NCBI GenBank assembly: GCA_015272325.1
Contig: JACYLU010000002.1
Span: 62,001-126,000 of the forward strand
Origin: Synechococcales cyanobacterium C42_A2020_086
GTDB taxonomy: Bacteria > Cyanobacteriota > Cyanobacteriia > Elainellales > Elainellaceae
Direction: 5' to 3'
DNA: 64,000 nucleotides
Below the pieces are notes generated by a model, which worked only from the letters and a program-made list of their open reading frames with translations, had not been told where the DNA came from and searched no databases. The position numbers and the translations under genes are program-made. Below, piece after piece: positions 35,194 to 43,600 of this stretch. How positions within the stretch are numbered: position 1 is the first letter of the stretch; each line of letters opens with the position of its first letter.

Positions 35194-36774
35194 CCGCTCC
35201 ACCTTCAGCGGTTGATCGGGTGCAAGCTGGTTGATTTCTGCACTGAGATCCAACCAGTCTTGCAGTTGTCCAATTTGAAACGTGCGGCTCATCACCACAT
35301 AAATCGAGGTCTGATCACCGCCGATGCCTGCAGCTACGACGCTGTCCCAAGCATTTGCCCACAGCTCATCGCTGATTCGCCACTGTCCCTGCTCCCAGCG
35401 AAGGCGACGGCTAAATTGAAATGGCGCGGCTTGCTTGCCAATGATCAGCAGTTTTTGCAGAATCGTGCGGATCAGATTGGGAAAAAAGCGTCCGATTGTC
35501 AGCATCACAACGCGCAGGATCAGCAGATTCAGCGGCGTCATTTGCTTTTGCTTGGCCCAGCCGAGCTGACCACGAATCCAGATTTCATCGGGGGTTGTTT
35601 CCACGGTGTAGTCGCCCACCAGATGCCCAACGGCGTTTTTGAGGCGGTTGCCCTGCCGCACCAGTAGCGAGAACTGCGTGTCGGAGAGTAGCAGCTTGCC
35701 ATTGCGAAACAGTTTGAAAACGCCGCCTTTATTTAACGCTAGATACAGTTCTGTGCCCTGTCGCCGGTCGATCAGCATTCTTGCCTGCCGCAACCAGATG
35801 CGACCGTCAGAACGAGGAGGGACCGGAGGGCGTTCTTCGACAAAATCCTGCCAAGCCAGCAGGTAATTCCAAGTATGGTGCCCGATGATGTGATCGTCGG
35901 CGTAGCAAGGGGCTTTGCCGGCAGCCAGTCCGGTGAGAACGCGGTCGTTCACGGCCAGCGCCTCAGGAAACCAGCGCCCGATCAGCTCGAAGCCGTGGGG
36001 GAAGAAATTATAGGTGTTGCGGCTAGTGTATTCGCCGCCGAAGGAACCATCGGGATGCACAAAATGCGCCGCCAATTCCACCGCCTGAATCAACGATTCC
36101 CGCAGACGCGGATTGGGGTCGAGCTGATTCAGCCATGCCAAGCAGGAAATCGTCAGAGTGTGATAACCCGGATCGCAGCCTTCGTATTCCTGAAACCAGC
36201 CTTCCTCGTTTTGCCAGGAAAACACCTGCTCGAGCCGCTGCGCTTTCGCCCGGTCCCAGCGGTCGGTTTGCAGCAAACGCGACAGCAGTTCCAATGCCAG
36301 CACAATCAGCGCCTGATGGTTGGTCAGCCGTCCGCTTTCCTGGTGGTGCGCCAGCCAGTCGGCTCGCCGCATCATAAACGCTAGCAGCCGTGAATCGTTC
36401 AGTTCTAGCCGCCTGTAGCTCTCGACGCAAGCCAATAGCGAAAACGCCGCCGCGCCGCCTGCTCGCTCAAAAGGGAAATAGTCATCGCAGGAGCCGTCGG
36501 CATGGGCACTGATTGCCGCATAGCGAATGCCTGCCTCGACCCAGCGCTTGATCATTGGCTGCTGGTAGAAAGGGTTATCGGCGACTGGCGTACTGTAGGC
36601 TAGCGCCAAGGGCAGCACAAACTCCTGCGCCATACCGCTGGGAAAATCAATGATCTTGTAGTGCCAGAAGTTGCGGTCGAAGCAGCCATAGGTAGGACTG
36701 TGGGGATTGCGGTCTAGCAGCGTCAGCAGTTTGGGGATTTGGGCGAGGGCTTCGCGAGCAAACAGGTCTTTCAT
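35185..36774 (-). CDS. unidentified protein, probable alpha/alpha-toroid carbohydrate-active fold
   Basis: A 529-residue soluble protein I do not identify with certainty. The first 330 residues are repeated helical hairpins with aromatic/acidic inner positions (ADGSCDDYFPFERAGGAAAF; EEGWFQEYEGCDPGYHTLTI; HPDGSFGGEYTSRNTYNFFP), as in six-hairpin glycosidases, polysaccharide lyases and heparinase-like enzymes. Residues 350-529 are beta-rich (KGGVFKLFRNGKLLLSDTQ; RWEQGQWRISDELW), comparable to the beta-sandwich of heparinase II/III-type lyases. No signal peptide is visible. Catalytic residues cannot be assigned, so the enzyme class is inference. Confidence 0.65.
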   Translation of the reverse strand: MKDLFAREALAQIPKLLTLLDRNPHSPTYGCFDRNFWHYKIIDFPSGMAQEFVLPLALAYSTPVADNPFYQQPMIKRWVEAGIRYAAISAHADGSCDDYFPFERAGGAAAFSLLACVESYRRLELNDSRLLAFMMRRADWLAHHQESGRLTNHQALIVLALELLSRLLQTDRWDRAKAQRLEQVFSWQNEEGWFQEYEGCDPGYHTLTISCLAWLNQLDPNPRLRESLIQAVELAAHFVHPDGSFGGEYTSRNTYNFFPHGFELIGRWFPEALAVNDRVLTGLAAGKAPCYADDHIIGHHTWNYLLAWQDFVEERPPVPPRSDGRIWLRQARMLIDRRQGTELYLALNKGGVFKLFRNGKLLLSDTQFSLLVRQGNRLKNAVGHLVGDYTVETTPDEIWIRGQLGWAKQKQMTPLNLLILRVVMLTIGRFFPNLIRTILQKLLIIGKQAAPFQFSRRLRWEQGQWRISDELWANAWDSVVAAGIGGDQTSIYVVMSRTFQIGQLQDWLDLSAEINQLAPDQPLKVERLV

Positions 36775-37113
36775 GGCGGGTCAGCGAGAGTCTTTGTAGA
36801 GGAGCAATGGGGAAGCATCATCGAGCCGCAATCCCCTACGATACCAGCAAGATGAGGACCTGTTACATCCATGTTCGAGATCAACCCCAGCGAGTCGAGC
36901 AGTCCCGGATCAGTGCAATTCATGCGTAATTCGCATGGTCTCCATGCAATCGATTCATTCGTCATCGCATTCTGTAGCGAAAACTACGAGTTTTCTCGAT
37001 TGACCCTTCTACCGTGGAGTCAGTGAGAAACCCCCGACTAGCTGCCGATTGAATGTACGCTTTGATTTTCTGAATCAACGCCATTGTTCCTAAACTTGCT
37101 GTTCTAATTGACT
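36775..37113. other. non-coding stretch before the Mo-nitrogenase-like gene
   Basis: About 340 bp between divergent genes. CATGCG (36921-36926) and CGCATG (36932-36937) form a 6-bp inverted repeat with 5-bp spacer that could be an operator. Nothing else was recognised. Confidence 0.45.
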
Positions 37114-37380
37114 ATGCCTCCTGCTAAGCAACTTCGCGCTACCGTTCACCAGTGGATTAGCCAGATCGACATTCACAATTCCCAAATTGCGCATCTGCTG
37201 TGCTATTTGATTCCAGCTCAATGTCCCTTTGCTCGCACAATTGGATTAGGGCGCTTCTCGATCACCATTCCGCCACTCTGTCACCTGAATCCCTTTTACG
37301 AGTCTCTGATGACGCTGCGATTTCGGGCGCTTTTATTTTTGACAGAATCTGGTGAGGATATTGCTCGATACTGTTGTTAA
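37114..37380 (+). CDS. Mo-dependent nitrogenase C-terminal-like small protein
   Basis: An 88-residue protein resembling the short cyanobacterial family named for similarity to a C-terminal piece of Mo-dependent nitrogenase. Typical sequence: SQIAHLLCYLIPAQCPFART, IPPLCHLNPFYESLMTLRFR and a closing RALLFLTESGEDIARYC. It has several conserved-looking Cys but no nitrogenase catalytic domain, and its presence does not show nitrogen fixation. ATG 37114 is preferred to TTG 37108. It lies 122 bp before cobA on the same strand. Confidence 0.78.
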   Translation: MPPAKQLRATVHQWISQIDIHNSQIAHLLCYLIPAQCPFARTIGLGRFSITIPPLCHLNPFYESLMTLRFRALLFLTESGEDIARYCC

Positions 37381-37502
37381 CTCGATCTCTGTTCGATCTC
37401 TGTTCAATCACGGTTCAATCGCGCGAACAACGCAAACACAGAATTGCACAGAGTTCCGAGGCTATTATTTAACCAACTTCTAATTAAGGCTGCAACATCG
37501 GA

Positions 37503-38297
37503 ATGAATACCGCTGCAATGATTGCTGAACGTTCAACCTGGATCGGCAAAGTGTATCTCGTGGGTGCTGGACCTGGAGATCCCGGTTTACTCACCCTCAA
37601 GGGCAAAGTGCTCCTCGAACAAGCCGATGTCGTGATTTATGATGCCCTGGTGAGCGAGCCGATTCTGGCGATGACCAATCCCAACGCCGAGCGCATTAAT
37701 GCTGGCAAGCGCAGAGGCAACCATTCGCTGCTGCAAGCCGAAACCACCCAACTCCTGATTGAGAAAGCACAAACCCACGCGGTGGTGGTGCGACTGAAGG
37801 GTGGCGATCCCTTCGTGTTTGGGCGCGGCGGCGAGGAAATGGAAGATCTGGTGAATGCGGGAGTGCCGGTGGAAGTGGTGCCGGGCATCACATCAGGCAT
37901 TGCAGCTCCTGCCTATGCTGGCATTCCTCTGACCCATCGGCAGTACAGCTCGTCGGTCACCTTTGTTACCGGGCATGAAGCGGTAGGCAAATATCGCCCC
38001 GAGGTGAACTGGCAGGCAATTGCCCACGCCTCAGAAACGATCGTGATTTACATGGGGATTCACAACTTGCCGCATATCACCCAGGAACTGCGAGCAGCTG
38101 GCTTAGCGGATGACACACCCGTCGCCCTGATTCGCTGGGGCACCCGACCGGATCAAGCGCAGTTGCTAGGCACCCTAGCCACCATCGTCGAGCAGGCTCA
38201 GCAGACGGGGTTTGAAGCGCCCGCCATTGCGGTAATTGGCAAGGTCGTTCACTTGCAGTCGGTGTTAGCAGGATGCCAGCCGGCACTCTGTGCTTGA
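37503..38297 (+). CDS. cobA: uroporphyrinogen-III C-methyltransferase CobA/SumT
   Basis: A 264-residue SAM-dependent enzyme that methylates uroporphyrinogen III at C2 and C7 to precorrin-2, the branch point to sirohaem and cobalamin. Landmarks: VYLVGAGPGDPGLLTLKGK (about residues 17-35), ADVVIYDALVS, RLKGGDPFVFGRGGEE, VPGITSGIAAPAYAGIPLTH, and the later TVIYMG-type segment ETIVIYMGIHNLPHI. Length is normal for the single-domain form without CysG or HemD fusion. It starts at ATG 37503; a second ATG five codons later is possible. Confidence 0.94.
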   Translation: MNTAAMIAERSTWIGKVYLVGAGPGDPGLLTLKGKVLLEQADVVIYDALVSEPILAMTNPNAERINAGKRRGNHSLLQAETTQLLIEKAQTHAVVVRLKGGDPFVFGRGGEEMEDLVNAGVPVEVVPGITSGIAAPAYAGIPLTHRQYSSSVTFVTGHEAVGKYRPEVNWQAIAHASETIVIYMGIHNLPHITQELRAAGLADDTPVALIRWGTRPDQAQLLGTLATIVEQAQQTGFEAPAIAVIGKVVHLQSVLAGCQPALCA

Positions 38298-38393
38298 TCG
38301 GAAGCTGCCTTGATGACTCGTCAGTAACCGTGCCAGGGTTGCCAGTGCGCGTAGTGGCAGGGCGAGGCAGGTGGGCTATCACCAGAAGTTAAG

Positions 38394-39020
38394 TTAGCGC
38401 AGCGCCTGACAGCCCAAGCGCCAGCGGTTTGCCTCTTGAGGATCAGTGGTGGTAAAGGCAACATTGCCGTTAGCGTCGTAGCAGGCAAAGGCGTCGCCTT
38501 CTAGCTGCGACAGTACCGTCTCGCGATACCGTACCTCTCGACAGCCAGGGTTCCAGCCAAAGGTATCCTGCGCAAAGCTGGTGGTAAAGGCGAGACTACC
38601 GTTGGCGTTGAAGCACTCGTAGTGAACCGGGCGAGAGGGCACTGGCGTGCTGATGCGGAAGCCAATTTCGCGGCAGTTGAAGTCACTGCTGCGGGCCAAC
38701 TGCCGATCAATCGTGGTGAAGGCAATGGCACCATTGACATCAAAGCACTGATAGTAGGTCACCGGAGCCGCCGCCGGATCGGCACTTTCGTAGAGCACCT
38801 CACGGCAGCCCAGATCCCAGCCGATGGTTTCTCGCGGCGTAATCGTAGTGAAAATCACATTTCCGGCGCGGTCGTAGCAGGCAAAGGGAATCACCCGCCC
38901 CGAAATATCCTCTGACGTCGCTTCGGGTTGCCCTGCCTGAGCGCGAGGAGCAAGCAGCGTGCTGCCCACAATCTGAGTTGCAGCAAACAAGGCTGTACAG
39001 AAAGCAAGTTTGAGGCTCAT
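38394..39020 (-). CDS. secreted protein with four cysteine-containing repeats
   Basis: About 208 residues from ATG 39020. Residues 1-30 are a signal peptide ending in PRAQA/GQ. The rest is four repeats of about 40-42 residues, each with the pattern C-[FY]-[DN]-x-[AN]-G-x-[AVL]-x-FTT, then 9-12 residues, W/F-x-x-x-C-[RQ]: for example CYDRAGNVIFTTITPRE..GCREV and CFNANGSLAFTTSFAQ..GCREV. Each repeat has exactly two Cys, suggesting one disulfide per repeat in the periplasm or outside the cell. I know no named function. The upstream 459 bp contain two strong inverted repeats. Confidence 0.78.
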   Translation of the reverse strand: MSLKLAFCTALFAATQIVGSTLLAPRAQAGQPEATSEDISGRVIPFACYDRAGNVIFTTITPRETIGWDLGCREVLYESADPAAAPVTYYQCFDVNGAIAFTTIDRQLARSSDFNCREIGFRISTPVPSRPVHYECFNANGSLAFTTSFAQDTFGWNPGCREVRYRETVLSQLEGDAFACYDANGNVAFTTTDPQEANRWRLGCQALR

Positions 39021-39124
39021 AGGTGGTTCACAGAAACATTCAAACACAGGGGATACAGTGGCACTGGTACCAGCGTGGCATAAATTTTCTTCATTGTCTC
39101 AATACAGACAGCGAGGCGCTAGTA

Positions 39125-39155
39125 CCGGAAAAGTCATTCCTGACTTTTTCTCCGG
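39125..39155. promoter_or_regulatory. 12-bp stem-loop with 3-nt bulge
   Basis: AAAAGTCA (39129-39136) and TGACTTTT (39141-39148) pair around a TTCC loop; CCGG (39125-39128) pairs with CCGG (39152-39155) beyond a TCT bulge. It may be a leader hairpin or a protein site about 105 bp upstream of the secreted protein start. Confidence 0.5.
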
Positions 39156-39388
39156 AATAATTCTGGCAGATGAGGCAGTCCCAGTTGTTGCATGAACTGC
39201 TGGTTGAGCAAGGCCCTTCCGTTGAGCACATCTGCCCACCTCTGAACCTCCGTATTTTCCTCTGAAAGCTACTGTAGCAACCCTGCCTGAGAAGTTTGTA
39301 AATTTATGCGAAGCTCGGCTCACGCAACGATGCCAGCGTGCGGGGTTCCGATATCATTCTGAAATTTGGTTGCCCCAAGTCGTGCCCT

Positions 39389-39412
39389 TTGATCACTGGA
39401 TCCAGTGATCAA
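39389..39412. promoter_or_regulatory. perfect 24-bp palindrome
   Basis: TTGATCACTGGA is followed directly by its exact reverse complement TCCAGTGATCAA with no spacer. It ends 67 bp before the glycosyltransferase ATG. Uninterrupted 12+12 symmetry suggests an operator for a dimeric regulator. Confidence 0.65.
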
Positions 39413-39479
39413 GTATCTGATTCAAGCACCTTTGAGCTACCCCAATGCCATAGCCCCCTTCATTGTCCTTGCTCATCCT

Positions 39480-40688
39480 ATGGATGTTCTGCTTCACCTC
39501 AGCCTTTCCCTAGGTCTCGCTAGTCTCTGTTGCGGAGCACTGGGATTTTACGGCTATGCCCTCTACAGCACCCTTAACTATTGGTTGCAGTCTGAAACAG
39601 TTCCCTATAGCGAATTTCAGCCACCCGTCACGCTATTGAAGCGGCTGAGGCGGTTGGATCCCGCCACCCAAGCTAGTCTTGTTTCGCTCTGCCAGCAGCA
39701 CTACCCCACCTACCAGATTCTGTTTCTGGTTGAAGACGGAGCCACCGCAGCCATAGATACCGTTGGCAAGCTGATTCAGCAATTTCCGGAGCGCGACATT
39801 CAGCTCATCGTCAGCTCTCAGCCACTAGACAATCATGCGTGGGGACCTGGACTCATCCAGGCAACCACCCTGGCTCGCTATGATCTGTGGGTGCTAATCG
39901 ACCCCGATATCCAGGTTGGACCCGATTATCTGCATCAGCTCGTGCAGCCTTTCCGCTATCCAGGTGTTGGGATTGTGACCTGCCCTTCGCGCTGGCAAAG
40001 CCACGATTGGGCAACGGCTCTTGCAGCAATCGGCACTGTTACTGATCTTTATCCGGGGCTGCTGGTGACTCGCCAACGTGAAGGGGTCCACTTTACCCTC
40101 AGCGGCACCCTTGCTCTGCGGCGAGCACTGCTCGACCAACCCGCGTGTCTAGACAGCTTAGCAGCCCAACAATCTCAACACATTAGCGATTTACGCTTGG
40201 GGCGGCTCCCCGCGATCCACGGCTACCGGGTTGTGCTGTCTGGGTATGTCGTTGAACAGATTGGGGAACGGCCCACCGCTGACTCCTGGATAGAAGGGGT
40301 GCGACGCCACTTCCGCTCTATCCAAGACCTACATGCCACGCGACCGGAACTGTATTGGCTCAAAGGCATCACCTACGGCACCCTCAGCAGCAGCCTGCTT
40401 CTGCTCGTTACCCACGGCGCTGCATTAGCCTGGGCACTCTGCGGTCTCACCTGGATGCTGCGCCTTCTCCTGGGCAGCGTGATGAGTTTCGTCCTCTGCG
40501 ACCGCACTATTCGCCGCTATTTCTGGCTGCTGCCGGTGTGGGATCTGCTCAGTTTCGGTGTCTGGTGCTGGCTGAGTGTCCCATCTGCGGCATTGAGGAC
40601 ACAACATCCTTCGCCGTCTGGGCTAGCGAAACCCAGCGCATCCCCAGCCCTAGGGTCAACTACCCTGCTCGATGCTGGAGTTCGCTGA
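39480..40688 (+). CDS. membrane GT2/GT21-like glycosyltransferase
   Basis: A 402-residue protein resembling ceramide-glucosyltransferase/HpnI-type enzymes. An N-terminal hydrophobic helix (about 1-30) precedes the GT domain: PPVTLLKRLRRLDPATQASL, YQILFLVEDGATAAI, VLIDPDIQVGPDYLHQLVQP with the DxD-like DPD, and a Q-x-x-R/W-like late motif in WIEGVRRHFRSIQDLHATRP. Three hydrophobic segments follow (about 300-375). Lipid acceptors such as hopanoid or sphingoid bases are likely from the family but unproven. A GTG at 39405 is in frame but lies inside the palindrome, so ATG 39480 is preferred. The last 29 bp overlap the convergent kinase gene. Confidence 0.8.
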   Translation: MDVLLHLSLSLGLASLCCGALGFYGYALYSTLNYWLQSETVPYSEFQPPVTLLKRLRRLDPATQASLVSLCQQHYPTYQILFLVEDGATAAIDTVGKLIQQFPERDIQLIVSSQPLDNHAWGPGLIQATTLARYDLWVLIDPDIQVGPDYLHQLVQPFRYPGVGIVTCPSRWQSHDWATALAAIGTVTDLYPGLLVTRQREGVHFTLSGTLALRRALLDQPACLDSLAAQQSQHISDLRLGRLPAIHGYRVVLSGYVVEQIGERPTADSWIEGVRRHFRSIQDLHATRPELYWLKGITYGTLSSSLLLLVTHGAALAWALCGLTWMLRLLLGSVMSFVLCDRTIRRYFWLLPVWDLLSFGVWCWLSVPSAALRTQHPSPSGLAKPSASPALGSTTLLDAGVR

Positions 40689-43600
40689 CTAGAGTCGTGA
40701 TCACCTGTACTAGCTCGGTCGGCTCAACGGGTTTGGCAAGATGGCGTTGGAACCCAGCAGCCAAAGCGCGGCGGTGATTGGCTTCGCCGGCATAGGCGGT
40801 CAAGGCAATGGCAGGGATGGGGCGTTGTTCTGGTCGAGAGGCATTCACCCATTGGAGGAGCGTATAACCATCCACCTCCGGCATACCGATATCACTAATC
40901 AGCACGTCCGGTGAGCGTTGCCGTATTTGATCAAGCGCCTCAGCGGCAGATGCTGCCAAACGGACTTGGGCACCCGCTAACTGCAAAATGCAGGCTAGCA
41001 GCTCTCGCATATCGGCTTCATCGTCCACGATCAGAATATCTAAATCCGTGAGCGGCATCGCCTGGGAGAGAACCGCATCCGGTGGCATCACCTCTGGTGA
41101 GTCTGTCTGGACCTGCAGCAGCGGCAGTCGCACCGTAAAGCACGCGCCTTGGTTGGCTCCCGCACTGGCAGCGGTTACTGTGCCGCCGTGCAGCTCAGTC
41201 AGGTGGCGCACAATGGCCAGCCCCAAGCCCAAACCACCAAACTTGCGGGTAATGCGACCATCCTCCTGCCGAAAGGAGTCAAACACGTAGGGTAGAAACT
41301 CAGGATCGATGCCTTTGCCGGTGTCGTTGATGGTAATTTGGGCGTAGGAGTGGGGAGTGGAGAGTGGGGCGTCATCCCGATTCCCGATTCTCGATTCCCG
41401 ATTCTCCACCTCTTCCAGCCGCACTTCCACCCGTCCCCCTGCCGGCGTAAACTTGATGGCATTTGAGAGCAAATTCCAAACAATTTGCTGTAGGCGAGCG
41501 GCATCACCTAAGATCTGCTCGGGCATCGGAGATAGAAAAGGCAGAATCTGGATACCCTTGGCTTCGGCAGACAGGTGCACGGTTTCGATGGCAGCTTCGA
41601 TCACGGTCGGCAAGTGAACGGGAGCTACATTCAGCACTAGCTTGCCGCGCAGAATCCGCGACACATCCAGCAAGTCTTCGATGAGCTGAGTCTGGAGTTT
41701 GACATTACGCTCAATAGTCTCCAGGGCCCGTTCAGTGGTATCGGGATCAAAGCTGCGGCTGCGCAGGAGTTGGGTCCAGCCCAGAATTGGGTTCAGCGGC
41801 GAGCGCAATTCGTGCGACAGCACCGCCAAAAACTCATCTTTGATGCGATTGGCAGCTTCAGCCTGTTCGCGGGCGGCTTGTTCGCGGGCCAAGAGCTGCT
41901 CGCGTTCTGCTTCCGCTTGCTTCCTCACTGTCATGTCCAGGATGGTGCCCAAAAAGCGGGTTGCTTGCCCTGCGGCATTAAAGAACACCCGGCCTCGCGT
42001 TACCACCCAGCGTTCAATGCCGTCCTCAATCCCGATCGTGCGGTACTCTAGGCTGTATTTGCCGCCGTTGGCAGGATCCAAACAGCGCTGCACGGTCTGC
42101 TGGAGTCGCTCCCGGTCGTCGGGGTGAACCCCGGCTAAATGCGTCTCAAAGGTGACCTCTGCCTCGGGCGACAGCCCAAATATCGCTTTGCAGCGGTCAT
42201 CCCATTGCAGTTCGCCGCTGATTGGGTTCCAGTCCCAGGTTCCTATTTCCGCCGATTCCAGAGCCAGCCGCAGCCGCGCTTCAGCGTCCCGCACGGCGGC
42301 CTCAGCCTGCTTGCGATCGGTGATTTTTCCAAAGGAAATGGCCACCCCATCGTCGAGTTGCACCACCGTAATCCGAAACCAGTCGCGAATGCCATCGGCT
42401 TCGTAGAACAGTTCAAACTGGCTCGGCTGACCGGTTTCTGCCACCCGTACGTAGGTTTCAAACACCGTGGTGCGATTGCCCGGCACAATCTCGAGCAGCC
42501 GTTGCCCCACGAGTTCCGTTACCGGGCGACCCACAATCCGAGCAGCGGCAGGGTTGGCATACAGCCATTCAAAATCGATAATTCGCCCCGAGGCATCGCG
42601 AATACTTTGCAGCAAAATGAAACCATCGATCGACAGCTCCTGCACCGCCCGGAAGCGCTGTTCGCTCTGGTACGACCGTATCTCTGCCTGCTTGCGCTCG
42701 GTAATGTCTTGCGAAATGCCGATAGTTCGCATCGGCTGCCCCTGAGCATCGTAGTCTACCTGCCCCATTGCCAGAATCCAGCGCAGGCTGCCGTCTGGGC
42801 AGAGAATTCGATACTCACAGGTATTTTGCGTCGGATCGGCAATCAAGCGGTCAATCGACTGGTGGACCCGCTCGCGGTCATCGGGATGGATCAGGTCGCT
42901 AAAGGTGGCATAGCTTACTTCATCATCGACCGATAGCCCATACAGTGTTTTACAGCGATCGGTCCAGTATAGCTCTCCCGACTGCAAGTTATACTCCCAT
43001 AGCCCTAGCCCAGCTCCCTCCACCGCTAGCCGCAACCGCTCCTCACTTTGCCGCAGGGCCGCCTCAATATGTTTGCGCTCGCTAATATCGCGAAAGAAGA
43101 TACCCAACCCGACCTCGGCTGGGTAGGCATGCACCTCGTACCACGTCATGGTCGGCTCGTAGAGAAACTCAAAATGAGCTGGCACTTGCTCTGCCACCGC
43201 CCGCCGATATTCAAACTCGATGCTTCTGCCTACCGACCACGGCCAGACCTGCCACTGCGTTTTGCCTAGCACCTCCGCTAGGGTTAGGTCCGTCAAGCGC
43301 ACCGCCTGCGAATTCATGTAAGTGATCCGCCAGTCCTGATCCAGAGCGACAAAGGCATCGGTCATGTTCTCCAGCAGTGCCGTGATGCGCTGATTCGCCT
43401 GAGACAGATCCCGCTCGATACGCTTGCGCTCGGTGGTTTCCTGCACCATGGCATTCACTCCTAGCACCTGCCCCTTTTCTCCCTTGAGGGGATAGTAGCT
43501 AACAAGCCAGTGGCGTATGACTCCCGGACGAGCTGAGTTAGACCCAGTGACCTCTAGATTCAAAATCGGCTCTCCCGAGTCCAGCACCTGTTGAAACAGC

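Larger units (their letters stand above)
39021..39479. other. divergent non-coding region with two strong inverted repeats
   Basis: About 459 bp between the four-repeat secreted protein (leftward) and a glycosyltransferase (rightward). It contains a bulged stem-loop at 39125-39155 and a perfect 24-bp palindrome at 39389-39412, both listed separately. A small open frame on each strand overlaps these elements and has no protein-like character. Confidence 0.5.

Noticed and set aside
35875-36384. Open frame of 169 codons opposite the 529-aa gene
   Set aside because: Same explanation; the minus-strand gene has the protein-like sequence.
37114-37380. Evidence for nitrogen fixation
   Set aside because: The protein only resembles a small C-terminal piece named after nitrogenase; no nif gene is in the window.
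42139-42936. Open frame of 265 codons antisense to the kinase gene
   Set aside because: It lies entirely opposite the PAS modules of a well-supported gene and its translation has no domain or codon pattern of a protein; a common consequence of GC-rich coding DNA.
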